Shown: positions 35,872 to 47,799 of the stretch, piece by piece | Position numbering within the stretch: position 1 is the stretch's first letter | Layout: each line of letters begins with the position of its first letter | Origin: Loxodes magnus | Lineage: Eukaryota > Ciliophora > Karyorelictea > Loxodida > Loxodidae | Direction of reading: 5' to 3' | NCBI GenBank assembly: GCA_946699065.1 | Contig: CAMPDV010000300.1 | Span: 248,001 to 312,000 of the forward strand | Length of the DNA: 64,000 nucleotides | Made by a program: the position numbers and the translations under genes | The notes under the pieces: generated by a model | Told to the model about the DNA's origin: nothing | What the model saw: the letters and a program-made list of their open reading frames with translations, nothing else | Databases searched by the model: none

Positions 35872-36772
35872 ATGGAAGGATTCAAAAGAGGTTTCTACAC
35901 CACCTCCAAAAAGTTGGAGAGGAAACCTGAATCCAATCTTGGATAGTCTTCTTACCCTTAACCCTAACCTTTTTCTTAATTCTAACAACCGGAAGAGGAA
36001 CAGAAACAAGATCAGAAGACAACACATGAGATAACTCCAACCTCAGAAGAGAAGTCCAGAAAGCAGATGAAGTCTGCTCTTCACCAGGAGGTCTCAAAGT
36101 TTAATCCTTCTGGCCAGATGAGCATGGACAGCTCATCAAAGTGGTACTAAACCTCCAGGAAGTGGTTAGGAAACTGAGAAAGGACAATGAGAAACTGATG
36201 GAAAAACTCAACCTAGCGGAAGGAATAGAATCCAGACTTATGTCCTAAGAAAGAGAACTAAGCAGCTTTCTGAAATATATCTTAAGACCAGAGTAGCTAA
36301 TCCTAAAATTAGCTTCAGAAACAATCTGATATGAGTATTAGACTGGAAATACTGAAAAGAAATTAGATGAACAAAGGGGAGATCCAATGATGATTGAAGA
36401 GACCAATAGGAAGACTAAGGTTAAACTCCAAAAATTAGTGAAGAAATGTTACTACTGCAATTCGACAGAACACTTATGAAGACGCTACAAGGAATTCCAA
36501 AATTTCAAGATGTAGTACTGGAATAAATAAAGAACCATACAAGCACAGTAGAGGAAGAAAAAAAAATGTAGTAGAGACAAATAAGAGAAAGATTATACTT
36601 AAATGAATAAGGATACATTTATAAGAGAAAATGTAATTAGAAATAAGGCTAGATCCGGAAATTACAAGAGTAATGAGAGGAGAGAGGAGTAGAGACATCT
36701 ATAACTTTATTTTTAACACTAGAGCAATCTGGTGTCCAGCATGAAGAGGTGAAAATCCTCGAAAATTGCTAA
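35872..36772 (+). pseudogene. zinc-knuckle (CCHC) gag/ORF1-like element, copy 1
   Basis: A GC-rich (about 43%) block whose translation begins MEGFKRGFYTTSKKLERKPE. It passes through a Pro/Gln-rich part, a charged coiled coil (KLRKDNEKLMEKLN region) and a degenerate zinc knuckle near 36445-36490. It is a twin of 49052-49986. Such an order (N-terminal domain, coiled coil, CCHC) is typical of LINE ORF1 or retroelement Gag nucleic-acid-binding proteins; the element class is not settled because no polymerase follows. It looks broken, with about one or two breaks. Its base composition differs sharply from its neighbours, suggesting a recent arrival or selection on codons. Confidence 0.65.
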
Positions 36773-36852
36773 ACTTAATTTATCTTATTATATATATGAT
36801 TTTCTTATTTTTATTATAGATATCAATCAATATATAATTACTTTAGGAATAT

Positions 36853-37050
36853 CTTTTAGAAGAAATTGATTCAAGCCTTTCAAATTAATAGTTATTAGAC
36901 ACACTAGAAGAGGAACTGGAAGTATCACAAGAAAATGAAAGAGACCAGATGAAGCTAGAAACATTTATAACCTATTGCTAGCAATCAAATTTAATTTCTT
37001 TGTTTTTCGTGGTGAACCAAATAATGGTGGTATCACACTAATTTATATTA
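36853..37050 (+). other. acidic coding-like fragment
   Basis: Reads LLEEIDSSLSNQQLLDTLEE and continues as a Glu/Gln-rich helix, then FFVVNQIMVV. It could be a further part of the zinc-knuckle element or a host exon. It is followed by AT-rich sequence to 37735 in which nothing is recognised. Confidence 0.3.
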
Positions 37051-37740
37051 TTTATTTTATATTTTTCTTTCAGAACAATTATTCTAAAATCAAATTCCTA
37101 GTTTATTAAGGTTGTTTGTCTTCTTAATTTTAGTATATTTTATCTTTTATTACAATTTTTTTAAAATAATTTAATATCTAAATATTTATAAAATTTGTTT
37201 GCTAAATAAATAACTTTTTTTATGAATCTTCTTAATCAAAATAAAATTTTCATATTTCTCAGTTTATTTTCCATTTTAATTATGCTTTTTAATGTCCTCT
37301 ATTGAATATTTTATTTTTTAGTTATTTTTATTTACATATCTACAAAATTTATAAAGCACTTCTATTAGACGATTTTCAAAATATTATCCAGAATTTTAAA
37401 ATAAATTCAAACTATATGATTTATAAGATCTTCTTACTTTTTTCATATCTTAAATAAACACTGAATTTAATAATAACGACAGTTACTAAATTAGCTAATT
37501 CTTATTTTAGATAAATTATAGATACTGTTTGAATCTTATAAAGTTTAGAAACTTTCTAAACTATTTCTTTAAATATTCCTAAACAATTAGATGTTATAAA
37601 AATTTAAATAATACTAAGTATATTTTAATATATAACTCTAAGTTTAAGGTATTAGATGAAGATTAAAAATATTGCCTATTTAAGGGAATTAGAAATTTCT
37701 GTTTCGTATCTTTTAGTTTTTATTAATGAATAATTAAATG

Positions 37741-37931
37741 GATGGCGGATGCGGTTTGGAGAACTAGTAGGTAAACTGGTGCAGTTTTTATTCCATTGAG
37801 AGTAATCTCGTACTAGATGCTCCCATGGGAAGAGTGGAAGAGACAAGCCTAACTTACCTGAGTATTCTCGCTAGCAGTACGAATGTTTGACTGAAGCGTT
37901 GCTAATGACTTAACAATTAATTCTTAATTGT
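37741..37931 (+). ncRNA. GC-rich structured island 2 (candidate RNA)
   Basis: A GC-rich island with clean stems. CTAGTA (37764-37769) pairs with TACTAG (37811-37816) and encloses AAACTG/CAGTTT (37773-37778 with 37782-37787) and GAGA/TCTC (37798-37801 with 37806-37809), a three-way junction. Next come TCCCATGGGA (37821-37830), then TAGCA-ACG (37872-37876, 37879-37881) pairing with CGT-TGCTA (37897-37899, 37900-37904), then ACAATTAA/TTAATTGT (37913-37920 with 37924-37931). No known RNA family fits. The 3' hairpin at 38092-38122 matches the one after island 1. Confidence 0.5.
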
Positions 37932-38091
37932 ATCTTATTCAAAAAGATAGAAACATTAGGTTCAAAAATCAAGAAAAATATTTAATAAGTAGATTACCCG
38001 ATAGGAGAATTTGAAGTGACTCATTGGACTACTAGAATAGCAAAAAAGAAATATGAAAGCACTTTTTTTAAAATTAAATATTAATATTGAA

Positions 38092-38145
38092 GAGCCGCGC
38101 ACCAATGAAGTGCTACATGCTCTATAATCATATTTATTTATTGAA
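38092..38145 (+). repeat. shared 3' hairpin plus ATTT tail, copy 2
   Basis: GAGC (38092-38095) pairs with GCTC (38119-38122), with inner GCAC/GTGC, then CTATAATCA and ATTTATTTATT. Compared with copy 1 (26786-26845) both stems are conserved while the loop and the linking bases differ, which supports selection on the fold. Confidence 0.65.
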
Positions 38146-38857
38146 TTATTAAATAAGCTTTATAGTTTCTTTTTACTATTTTTATTAACTTTATAGTTTA
38201 AGATTTCTCATTCTTCTAATTTATTATGCTATAGTCTTTATATTCATTTTTCTTTGAACTTTTAATTTTAAATGTTTCTTTATTAACTTAAATTTTAAAT
38301 GAAGAGTATCTGAGTAAATGAGTCTTTTCAAAAACAACTAGTAGCTTTATGCTATTTTTTAAATAAAATGTAAGGTTGTAGTGGACTTGGTCATAATGGA
38401 GTTACTTCGTATATCTTACTCATGATTCAAACAATTAATGAAAAATATTATTAGAAACTGGCTCAGATAAAGGTGCTTAATATTTCGAAACTGATACTAC
38501 AATAAAATCAGGAGTTTAAAATACGGAACTTCTATTTAAAAATGAATAAAATGAGTTAAGACCCAAAGCTTAAATGCTAATAAACTAGCAAATATTTTCA
38601 ATATATAAGTCGAACTTTAATCGGCTAATGTAACTTATAGTTTCAGAATTGGTTCTCAAGTAGTTTAAAAAGATAAAATAGAATAAGGAAGTAATGATAT
38701 AGTACTGAATTTAAATCCTTTAATGTTTTATAGTTTCTACTTTTAAAGATAATATTAACTTTTGAGCATATATTGAGAAGAAAAGTTGGTCATTAAAAGT
38801 AGCTTTGTAGAGTTATAATCATAAAAAACAATCTAAGATTTACATTATTATTAAAAA

Positions 38858-40450
38858 ATGGAACATTTCTTGCAAAAAGATGCTTCTAAAAAGGATTAAT
38901 TTCAACAAAATTACAATTAGCAAACAATATTTAAAGAAATCAAAAATATGCAAGAGGAATAATTAAAATTTTTAAGGTATGTGCAAGAAATAGAAGGAAA
39001 GAGTGCATACTTGATTACTAACACTAAAAGATCGTAAAACTAAAATTAATAGCTATCAAATAAGAAAATAGAACATTTATATACTAAATTTATTTAATTC
39101 GCAGAGTTGGCTGAAAGAGCATTGCTCTCAAATATGTCGATGAGCAATCTTATGGATGTGAACAACAATCTACGAAAAATTATACTCCAAATAGGAAAGC
39201 AATATACGCGAATATTGTAAGCGACTAGAACATAAGGTGCGAAATTGCTACTAGTATAGATGAAAAGAAAAAAAAATTATTAAAATTAACAAAACATTTA
39301 TTAAGAATTTTATGTAATTAAGAAGATCAATTTTACTGGAAAAAATACTCAAACTAAAAAAAGAAACTTCATATGCCTAATAAGCAGTTAATGAGTTAAA
39401 TAGGAAATTATTGAGATTTGACCTTTAGGAAAATATTAGAAAAAGTAATCTAAAAATAATCTAGATTTATGATAGAGAAGATTTAAGCAATTTTGAATTC
39501 AAAATTTTAATTAACATTAAACTTTTAATTCGTGATGAAAGAAGAAAAGTTAAAGTCACATTAATCAATAATATTTTATTATTTTTTGCCAGGTTTAATA
39601 CATAAAAAATAGTATTTGAAAATCAATTAAAAATAGGCAAGTGATATTTTAGCTAATTTATATAGGCAAAATTTTTCGAAATTATTTAGTATTGCAAACC
39701 TTGTTTCGATTTCAAAATCAACCAATAATATCCAGAGATTTACGAAGAAGTTAGTCGTCAATATAACTAAATAAGTAATAGATTAAACCTAGACACAAAT
39801 GAGCTCTGTCCAATTTTGATGCTAGCTTTTGGGGAATATAAAATTTTAAGATAAACTCCGAATTTAATAGAAAAAGCAGGTGAATATTTAGAAAACTATT
39901 ATAAGAATTCCAAAAGATAATGATTCACAAAAAGTGACTAAAGTAATAAAGGAATTTTCAAAATAGAAAAGTTCTCAATTTAATTCATGTCATCATCCAA
40001 AAAACGCGAATTCCTCAAAGGTTTATAAATTAAAAAAATAAAACCTGAATTAAATTGTGCTTAAAATGAGTATTTTTACTCAATCTAATCTTAGAATTTT
40101 TAAAAGGAAATCAGTTCTTTGATATGAAGATTACGATGCTCTTTCAAAAGATTTTGCTGAATACAGTAAATGAGTTAATCGAAAATTTATTAATGGGGAA
40201 AAAATAGAAGCTGCAACAATCACAAATTATGCAAGAGATGTTGAATATTAATATAATGTATTTCATATGATTAAAATAAAACTAAAATGACTCTGAAATT
40301 ATATCTTTCGTAATTATAACTGAACTGATTTACAAAAAGACTTTGTACATTGTGATTGAATTTTTAAAGTTTTTTGGCTTTTTAATACAAACTTACGAAA
40401 GATTTTGGTTGAACGATTATTCCTCATAGAAAATATTCAACTTGAAGTCA
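38858..40450 (+). CDS. unrecognised long protein (three frame segments)
   Basis: ATG 38858 in an AAAAATGG context opens a clear coding stretch, rich in Gln from TAA/TAG (MEHFLQKDASKKDQ, then KFIQFAELAERALLSNMS), to about 39260. Coding continues in the next frame from about 39297 to 40110 (LLIRDERRKVKVTLINNILL, ELCPILMLAFGEYKILRQTP) and in a third from about 40117 (KITMLFQKILLNTVNELIEN, IISFVIITELIYKKTLYIVI). The two frame changes may be short introns or decay. The protein appears helical, around 500 residues or more. No domain is recognised; a large helical-repeat host protein is one option, and the 5' ORF of the LINE A copy at 42660 another. Confidence 0.5.
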
Positions 40451-42655
40451 TAATGAAACTGTCCATAAAATTATTAATATTTTCAACACTTAGATTATTT
40501 TAGCAAAATTAAAAATTAATAAATTTTACAGTTAATTATTCAAATATTGAGGGAAATAATATTTTCATTCAGCAGAAAAACATTTCATCAATCTTAAAGT
40601 ACTTATTAATGGGTATTTTTATGAAATACTATAAAGGAAAAATAATAGACATCAAAATTCTTTTAAAAATAAACAAATATAAATCTGATAAACTGTTTTT
40701 GGAATAATATATATAAAATTTAAAATTAACTAAAAAGAAATTAAACTTCAAACAAAAGAATAAAAATCTTAAAATTTATGAATTTTATAAAAAAAATTCA
40801 TAAAATATAAACAAAAAGTTTCATTTTTAATATATATTATTACAAGAAAAATAAATTAAGAAATTTTATTTAAAATAAAAAGATTTTAAAGTTTTGCGGT
40901 TTGCTTTACCTCAATTTTTAAACAAATTTAAAAATTTTATCACATTTGAATAAAAAATAAACTTAAAAAGCAATATTAAATAATTATAAATTTATTAGAA
41001 CGACAAAAAAAGCTAAAAAATTAATTGTAAATATAAGAACTAAAAATTTACATATTAAGTTAAATAAAAAAACATAAAATAATTGAAAAAATTTCTTACA
41101 TTTTTCTTATTTTAATTAAAATGGAAAAAAATGAAAAAAGCTTTTGAATTATTTTCGAAAATGAAATAAAGAGAAAAAAACCTCTAGATCATCTATTTAA
41201 TTTTTATAACATTTTGAAAAAAGTTAAAAAATTAGCTTTAAGTAGTCTTCCCTCTTTAATTCCCAGTTAAGCTAAATTTTGTAAAGAAATGAACTTTTAT
41301 AAAATTTAAGTTTTTCAATTGTATCCTAATAGCATTAAAAAAATTTTAATTTAAATAAAAAATTTAACAAATGTAGAAGTGTCCAAAATTGACTAATCCT
41401 TTTATTTTAAAATCTAATTTAAAAAATAAAAACAAAAAAAATTGTTTCCTTGAAATAAAATAAATCTGCAAAATCAAAAAAGCCTTAAAATACTAATTAT
41501 TAATGAAATCTCAAATAAAGCTTTAATTAGACATACAAACTTCTTTATTACAATAAATTTAAAAACTTTTTTATCTTAAATAATTTTTCTAAAAAAATAA
41601 AACTAAAAAATATAAAAATAAGAAGTCGAGATCTTAAATCTTACTAAAAATGGAAAAAAACATTTTAAATTTAGTTAATTGAAACAAAAAACCTTAAGAT
41701 AAAATGAGAATGTAAAAATTTTTAAGTTTTGCTGAGAAAGTATGAAACAAAATTCGAGAAAGAAGTTTATGATAAGTAGAAATGAGATTTGAACAAATAA
41801 TTTTGATTCTTTTTATTAAAGTTTAGAACTAGAAAGCAATAAGAAAAGACACAAAAAAGAAAAAGTTTATTATTCAAAGAAGAAAATTACTAAATTTCTA
41901 AAGTTTTAGCACTGTGAAGTTTTTTTACTTTAAAAATTCTTGTTTAGTTATAGGAAAAAGTTTAAAATCAAATATTTTCATAATTTCATACTAAAACTCA
42001 AATGGGTCGTATTGAAGTGTACATTTTACATTCTAATTATAGTCATAATTTTAAATAATGAAACTTGGTCACATTCTTTTTAAGAACTTTTGAAATTTTT
42101 ATTCCATTTATTTTTTATATAAGCCTAACGCATGTATTTTAAAGCTCTATCAAACATTCTTTTTTTCCTTAACTATGTAAAATAGAAGATAGATTTCCAC
42201 TGAGCTATGCTATAAAAGACAAAAATCTTTAATTATTGTAAAATTACAATAGAAATTTATTTGATAAAAAAACCATTTTAATGAATAAACATTTGAAGAT
42301 ATAATCAAAATTTAAAGAAAAGATACTTTTCTTATAACAAGAAACTTATAAGATATTATGTTAGAAAACTGACTTAAAAATATATGATTGGAATTAATTA
42401 AAAAATAGAAAAATGATTCAAAAAATAGTCAAAAAATAGCTATTTTTATAAATAATTATCAATTTTATTTTAGCAAAAATATGCTGATATAATTTAATTA
42501 AAATAAGCATGGACAAATAAAAAATAGCAGATCAATGTTAGATTAAGTTAATCAAAATATAAAGAAATATAAATTTATTTAATATTAAATTATAATTCTA
42601 TAGACAGTAAACCTTAAAGTAGCAATTACTAAGAAATTTATAATTAAGATCAATA
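40451..42655. other. very A-rich stretch, nothing recognised
   Basis: Composition is strongly A-biased on the plus strand, with many A runs. No motif can be supported. It may hold the decayed 5' two thirds of the LINE A copy that becomes visible at 42660. Confidence 0.35.
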
Positions 42656-42659
42656 TTTT

Positions 42660-43980
42660 TAATTAAATAAAATACAGAAAAATCGTGCCAAATGAAAGAA
42701 TGAATTTATTTTTTCATTAATAAATGCTAAAAAATGAATGAATTCTTAGAAAGAAGACTTTTATTTGATTAATTCAAGAGAGTTAAACTACCAATTGGAC
42801 TTATATTAGAATTAGAGTTATTTTACATAAACCTAAATTTTTCATTTATTATAGAAGGAACAAACTCCAGAATATTATAGTTCAAGAATCGAGTTATGCA
42901 AGAAAGTTCAAAATAACCAGTTTTAGTAGTTTTTATTATGAAATTGCAAATAGAAATTTGGAAAGAAAAAGTGCTTATTGGGATTCAAATGCAAAAACTT
43001 AAAATTCTAGTTTCGCTTGCAGAGAATGAGCAGATGATTTGATTCTTCTTTCCAAATATACAAAGTAGATGTAGAATTTACTTAATGAAAAAAGTTAATT
43101 TTTTAATGTATTTACTTAAAATAAATTTTACAAAATTTGAATGGATCTAATTTCGCTAATAAGCATTAGAATAATAAATCTTAAATTCATTATTAAAAAA
43201 TCAATCAATTGCTTAAAAGAGAGAAAGTCACGTATTTAGGAGTTATTCTATATAAAAAAATTTTAATTCCCATTGTAAAGAAGTCGCATTCAAATATATA
43301 ACTGCCATGAAAACTGTCTTTTAACTGGTAAGGTATATGAATGGGACTTCTTGACATTTTAGAACTCCTTCCAGAGTTTTTACATTACTTAAAGTAAAAT
43401 ATGGATGAGAATTAGTACCATGAAATATAAAAAAAGAAGTAAAGAGAGTAGCAATTTCAACATTTAATGAGTCATGCTATATAAATTTAAGCTTGCTATC
43501 ATTCAAGATTACTATGGCTTTAAGGATTTTTAAATTCTATTTTAAATTAAAATATGAAAGCATTTATTTTCAAAAATCGACAAAAACATTTTTTCTTTAA
43601 CAACTAGAAAAAGAATTTCAATACTATGATGAAATCACATTTTTAAATGTATAAGCTATTCTAGTAAATGGAATTGACTACGTAAAGATAGAAAAGTATG
43701 ACTTAAGGTGCTTTGTACTATATGATCAAGGATATATAAATTCATTTTCAAGGTCTTAATTGGAGTATAAAGATTTATAAAATACAAATATTTCATAAGA
43801 AGCTTATGTCAAGAAACTTGAGTTATTAGAAATTGAGAAAGTAAAATAAATAAAAATAAAAAGAAGAAACCAAATCCAACTAAAAAATGAGGAGATTAAG
43901 ACTATATTTAATAACAACTTAAAAAATATTTACCATCGTCTATAATTGAAGGAAGCAATTCTAACAATTAAAGATTTCAA
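42660..43980 (+). mobile_element. 5'-decayed LINE family A copy (A2)
   Basis: Matches 60330-62130 of LINE A1. It covers RT motif A (LINA, with Asp changed to Asn), the DD box as E-W-A-DDLILL with Trp as TGA at 43027-43029, the T-x-W-HF motif (TGA 43352-43354), E-L-V-P-W (TGA 43421-43423), the C-terminal region and the 3' end gaaggaagcaattctaac near 43950. It has several frame changes. TGA at Trp sites is shared with A1 although the copies are clearly diverged, so these TGAs are not random decay. Confidence 0.8.
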
Positions 43981-43999
43981 AACTTAAAATTAGTTACTT

Positions 44000-44780
44000 A
44001 AAATACAGACAAATAAAGCTAAATTTATAATAATTAATTAACAATAATATCGAATATACAAAAATGGATGAAATTTAAAGATAAAAATAAAAAAATACTG
44101 AATATTTAATTTAATAAAGTGCTATTATACGAAAAGAAATAAAAAAGAAAGAGAAAAAAGTTAAAAAAAATCTAAAAATTTAAATAAATAAAAAGCTACT
44201 TTTATTTAATTTGAATGAGATATTAAACAATAAATGAGGATAAATCGGTTAGTATAAGCATTAATAAATTAGATTACTAAATTCCTATTAATTGAAGTGG
44301 ATTAAACTCCTTTTAATTCTTTATTTTAATCTAATTTTTTAATTAAACTCAATAGAAACTTTTTTTGTTAGTCAAACATCTTAAAAATTGAGGAATCAAA
44401 CAATCAAATAACAGAAAATTCATATTGCATTTAGAAAAATAGTTCTAAAAATAAAAATGAACAACATAAATTATTAAACATCTATCATGACTGGACTATT
44501 AACTATAGATACTCTTTCTACTCATTTCTTAAAAGCTTCTTTATTATAAACTTTTACTTAAAACAGAAAATTAAATAAAAAATATGATTGTGATATTAAT
44601 CTTTTTATCCTTATTAGAAGAATAGTTTCAATTTTTGGTTATCATTTTTGTATGTATTTTTTTGTTTCATTTTCTAACCATGGTTTCATATAAAGGCTTG
44701 GTAAAATCATTCTTTGAAATATTAATGAAAGTTATAGTTAAAGTATTGTTTTTACGATTTTTGGGAGTTTAAAAATTACA
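44000..44780. other. AT-rich stretch, nothing recognised
   Basis: No frame or fold supported. Confidence 0.35.
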
Positions 44781-44781
44781 A

Positions 44782-44820
44782 TAAGAATCGAAAAATTTGA
44801 TATTTTTCAAATGATTCTTA
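44782..44820. repeat. 39 bp foldback
   Basis: TAAGAATC (44782-44789) is complementary to GATTCTTA (44813-44820), with a further AAAAAT/ATTTTT match inside. Function unknown. Confidence 0.45.
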
Positions 44821-44847
44821 ATTAGAGGATTAACTTCTGATTATATA

Positions 44848-45210
44848 GAATTTCTAGATTTTATATATGATATAAATGAAAAGGAGGATAGTTTTAATAG
44901 GTTATAGCATAATATATGGTGATTTTTGATAGGAAAATATATAAATCTTCTTAGCTTTAATGCTTTTAAATTTTTAAAGAGGAAAAGAAAAGAGCAAAAT
45001 AGAAAAGTTTGTAGAGTTGTTTGAGTGATATAGAAAACATATTTGTAAGGTTCGAATAAAGCTAATCTGTATTTCAACGAAGAATTATGATTTTACAGAT
45101 TTAGTAGAAATAAAAAAGCATATGACTGCTTAAATAGTTGATTAACATACTTCTTTAAATGCTATTTGATATAAATTCAAAGGGTTAAGTCTTTGTAAAT
45201 TGAATAGGTT
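44848..45210 (+). pseudogene. coding-like fragment, unrecognised
   Basis: Reads IEFLDFIYDINEKEDSFNRL and onward, then shifts frame inside an A/G run near 44980 and continues KIEKFVELFEWYRKHICK. Trp by TGA occurs in the second part. The opposite strand also has a 78-codon frame, but its composition (Leu/Phe-rich) looks like a shadow. Confidence 0.25.
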
Positions 45211-45487
45211 ATAAAAGACTTACAAGTGATTTAATAATGCAATTAAATTCTACTTATTGTAATAATAACGAAAATTAAGCCTTTATAAATTAAAAAATAG
45301 TATTGAAAAGGGTGATAATCTATTATAAATTACTTTAATATCAACTTAGTAGTTTATCACTGAAAAACGAATAAAGGCTATGGACTAGAAAAAATATCGA
45401 AGAAATTTGAAATACAAAAAAATTAAAATTAAATACCTTATTGAAGCCATTTTAAACGAGATAATTCTTTATAAATAAATAAATAAA

Positions 45488-45859
45488 ATGTGAAGATTCA
45501 ATCGAACGTTTGCTAAGCTCTTTAAGTCGAACCAAGCTAAAAGCATTAAAATGTTTAATTCTACAAAGAAAAATAAATATTTTGTATACAAGCTTCTTAA
45601 CTTAAAAATATTGATGCTAGAATAAAAATATTAGAAGTTTAACTATTTTAAACTGAAGTTTACAAAATATCTAATTTTATCTAAGTAAAAAATTGAAATA
45701 AAAAAGAATAAATGTATGAAAAATAATTTATAGAACCTTAATAATTATTTTTAAACTTAAGAAATTCAGATATTTGCAATGCTATTGAAATTAATATTTA
45801 TAAGCAAGTAATATTTAATAGAGATTATGAAAAAATTGCTTCTAAATTAAAAAAAATGA
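45488..45859 (+). CDS. small basic coding-like frame
   Basis: ATG 45488 in an AAAATG context starts a ~123-residue Lys-rich frame (FNRTFAKLFKSNQAKSIKMF) ending at TGA near 45857. No domain, no paralogue. Sequence from 45860 to 47050 shows nothing further. Confidence 0.25.
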
Positions 45860-47055
45860 AAAATATGTAAAATATTATAAATATTTGCTTTTATAACTGA
45901 TATTAAACAAAACAAATTGCTAGAAAATACATTAACCTAATAAGACTTTCATTAAGTTATTAAAGACTTATTATTAATATCTTCCTCATTTTTTTAATTT
46001 AACTTGTTTTATTGTTTTTCTTTAATTTTTGAAATTCTAATTATTAGTGTTTTTTATTTTTTCTCCATCAAGAAAATATGAATTATTGTTCGTTTTATTT
46101 AGATTTAATTTATAACTTATATTGCTTATATTAACTCTAAATACGCTCTTTTTATCCTATAAAACTTGACTATTTATAAATGCTTAATATTCCAAATAAC
46201 CTTGAAGTGTAAATTTTAACTATTAAGTATTTCTATATGTTACTATAGATAATTTTAGAGTTAATTCTACTTCTAGTGTTAATACTATTTATTAGCAGAA
46301 CTCTTAAACCAATTTGTTTCATAATAGGTTCTCCAAACTTATTTAATGTACTATAGAAAAATTGTATTTAAATGCTAATTATAGGTGCTACTTATTGCAG
46401 TTGTAATTAAGAATAAAACATAAACTTAGTATCTAAGAAAATCATTTTCTTGATATATAAAAATCTTAAATTTACAATTTTAATTTATATATAAAAGGTA
46501 GATTCGAAATCTATAAGGAAAGATTCATTTCTCTTATCATTCTAATTTTTTAAGTTTATTAGAATATTGAAAAGAAAAATTCATAAGGAGGGAGATAAAT
46601 AACTTTTTTTAACTGAAAACAGTTTTAATCTGAAAATAGAAATAGAAAAATCTATTGAATGGTATTTCCTATTTATTATCATAAATTTGCGAAAATTGAA
46701 TCTAGTTTAAAGTAGATAAAGTTATACTTTTAATTGCTATATTTTCAATTTTATATAGATCAATCAATAGAATACTTCGTATCATTAATACTCTTAATAT
46801 AAAATAGTTGTATTGCTCATTAATTATTCGCTACAATTAAATTTACTATATTTGTGATTTATAAATTAAAATACTGTTTCTACCCTTTCAGTATTATTTC
46901 TTATTCTTAGTATAAAATGTAAATGTTTTACTTTACTTTCATACTAGTAAGTTATTTACCTGAATCATTACATATTAGATATTTTAGCAGGACTTTAAAA
47001 ATACTTTTGTTATGCTAAAAATTTTACTTATTAGAAGAGAATTAAAAAAAACAAA

Positions 47056-47586
47056 ATGGAATAATCTGTCCGTCTCTCGTAGAATTAACTTAGAAATTTA
47101 AGAAGAAAAGCAGCAAAAGAAATAGAACAAAAGCAATAACAACAAGAGGAATTGAGTTCCTCAGCAGAAAGTAAAGTTATGATATTGACTGCAAAGATAG
47201 AGAAACTTTTAAATGAAATTTACCGAAAATTAATGAACAATATTGACGACTAAAATAATGAGTTATTAATACTACGTCGTCAGCCAACATAAAATAACTT
47301 ATTAACAGAGCAATAACTTTATGAATAATCATAATCGAAAGTTATTCCATTACAAAATACGTCTATAAAAAAGACTTAACTAAATTAATTGATTAAGAAA
47401 AATAATAAGAAGAAAAATATGATGGAAATTTACAAAAATCGAATAGAGAAATTGGAAAAAAGTTTTTTAGAAGCAAAGCCAGAAAAAACCAATCAAAAAA
47501 TATTATTACTTCAATTCAACCTACCATATTTTACTTCAATGTTGAGCCTGAAAACATCTAAGGATAGAGAATAACTAAGAACATGA
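47056..47586 (+). CDS. basic coiled-coil ORF, possible element ORF1
   Basis: ATG 47056 follows ACAAA; the 176-residue frame ends at TGA 47584-47586. It is Gln/Lys/Glu-rich and coiled coil in character (AAKEIEQKQQQQEELSSSAE, ILTAKIEKLLNEIYRKLMNN), with no internal TGA in 176 codons, which is better than chance here. Coding may continue past the stop in another frame (EHEEVQINSEYEKW and, near 47690-47760, KKFGSWYLFESPGKVKF). It could be ORF1 of a LINE whose 3' end is the A3 copy at 52870-53425, but that link is speculative. Confidence 0.5.
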
Positions 47587-47665
47587 AGAAGTCTAAATAA
47601 ACTCTGAATACGAAAAATGAAATCTATAAGTAGAAAATTTTATCAAAAAATGAAGTTAGTAATTA

Positions 47666-47709
47666 GTGGTAATCTACCACATATAAAAAAGGTTGTGGTA
47701 TTCAACCAC
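47666..47709 (+). repeat. double GTGGT/ACCAC hairpin motif
   Basis: GTGGTA (47666-47671) pairs with TACCAC (47675-47680), and GGTTG (47691-47695) pairs with CAACC (47703-47707). The first TACCAC can also pair with GTGGTA at 47695-47700. It overlaps a possible coding frame, so the fold may be incidental. Confidence 0.35.
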
Positions 47710-47799
47710 GTAAAAAATTTGGCAGCTGGTACCTGTTTGAAAGTCCAGGGAAAGTTAAATTCTTAACATTTAATTATATAATCATAATTATTAGAAGAG

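Noticed and set aside
35945-35975. Telomere-like CCCTTAACCCTAACC string
   Set aside because: It lies inside the zinc-knuckle ORF, where it encodes alternating Pro and Gln (via TAA). It is only two or three units long.
35797-36097. Open frames on both strands around 35.8-36.1 kb, including 35882-36097 minus
   Set aside because: They are shadows of the plus-strand zinc-knuckle ORF, whose twin at 49052 confirms the reading.
36740-36775. Hammerhead-like core (a stem followed by GAAA)
   Set aside because: The required CTGATGA element is absent. The segment aligns as protein with the end of the twin ORF at 49940-49985.
37845-37862. U1 snRNA-like 5' end (ACTTACCTG)
   Set aside because: The following sequence has neither U1 stem-loop I nor a Sm site. 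The match is short and sits inside the island 2 fold.
40160-40270. Tyrosine-recombinase-like N-terminal segment (TITNYARDVEYQYN)
   Set aside because: It lies in a frame that competes with a better coding frame over the same bases, and no catalytic R-H-R-Y residues follow.
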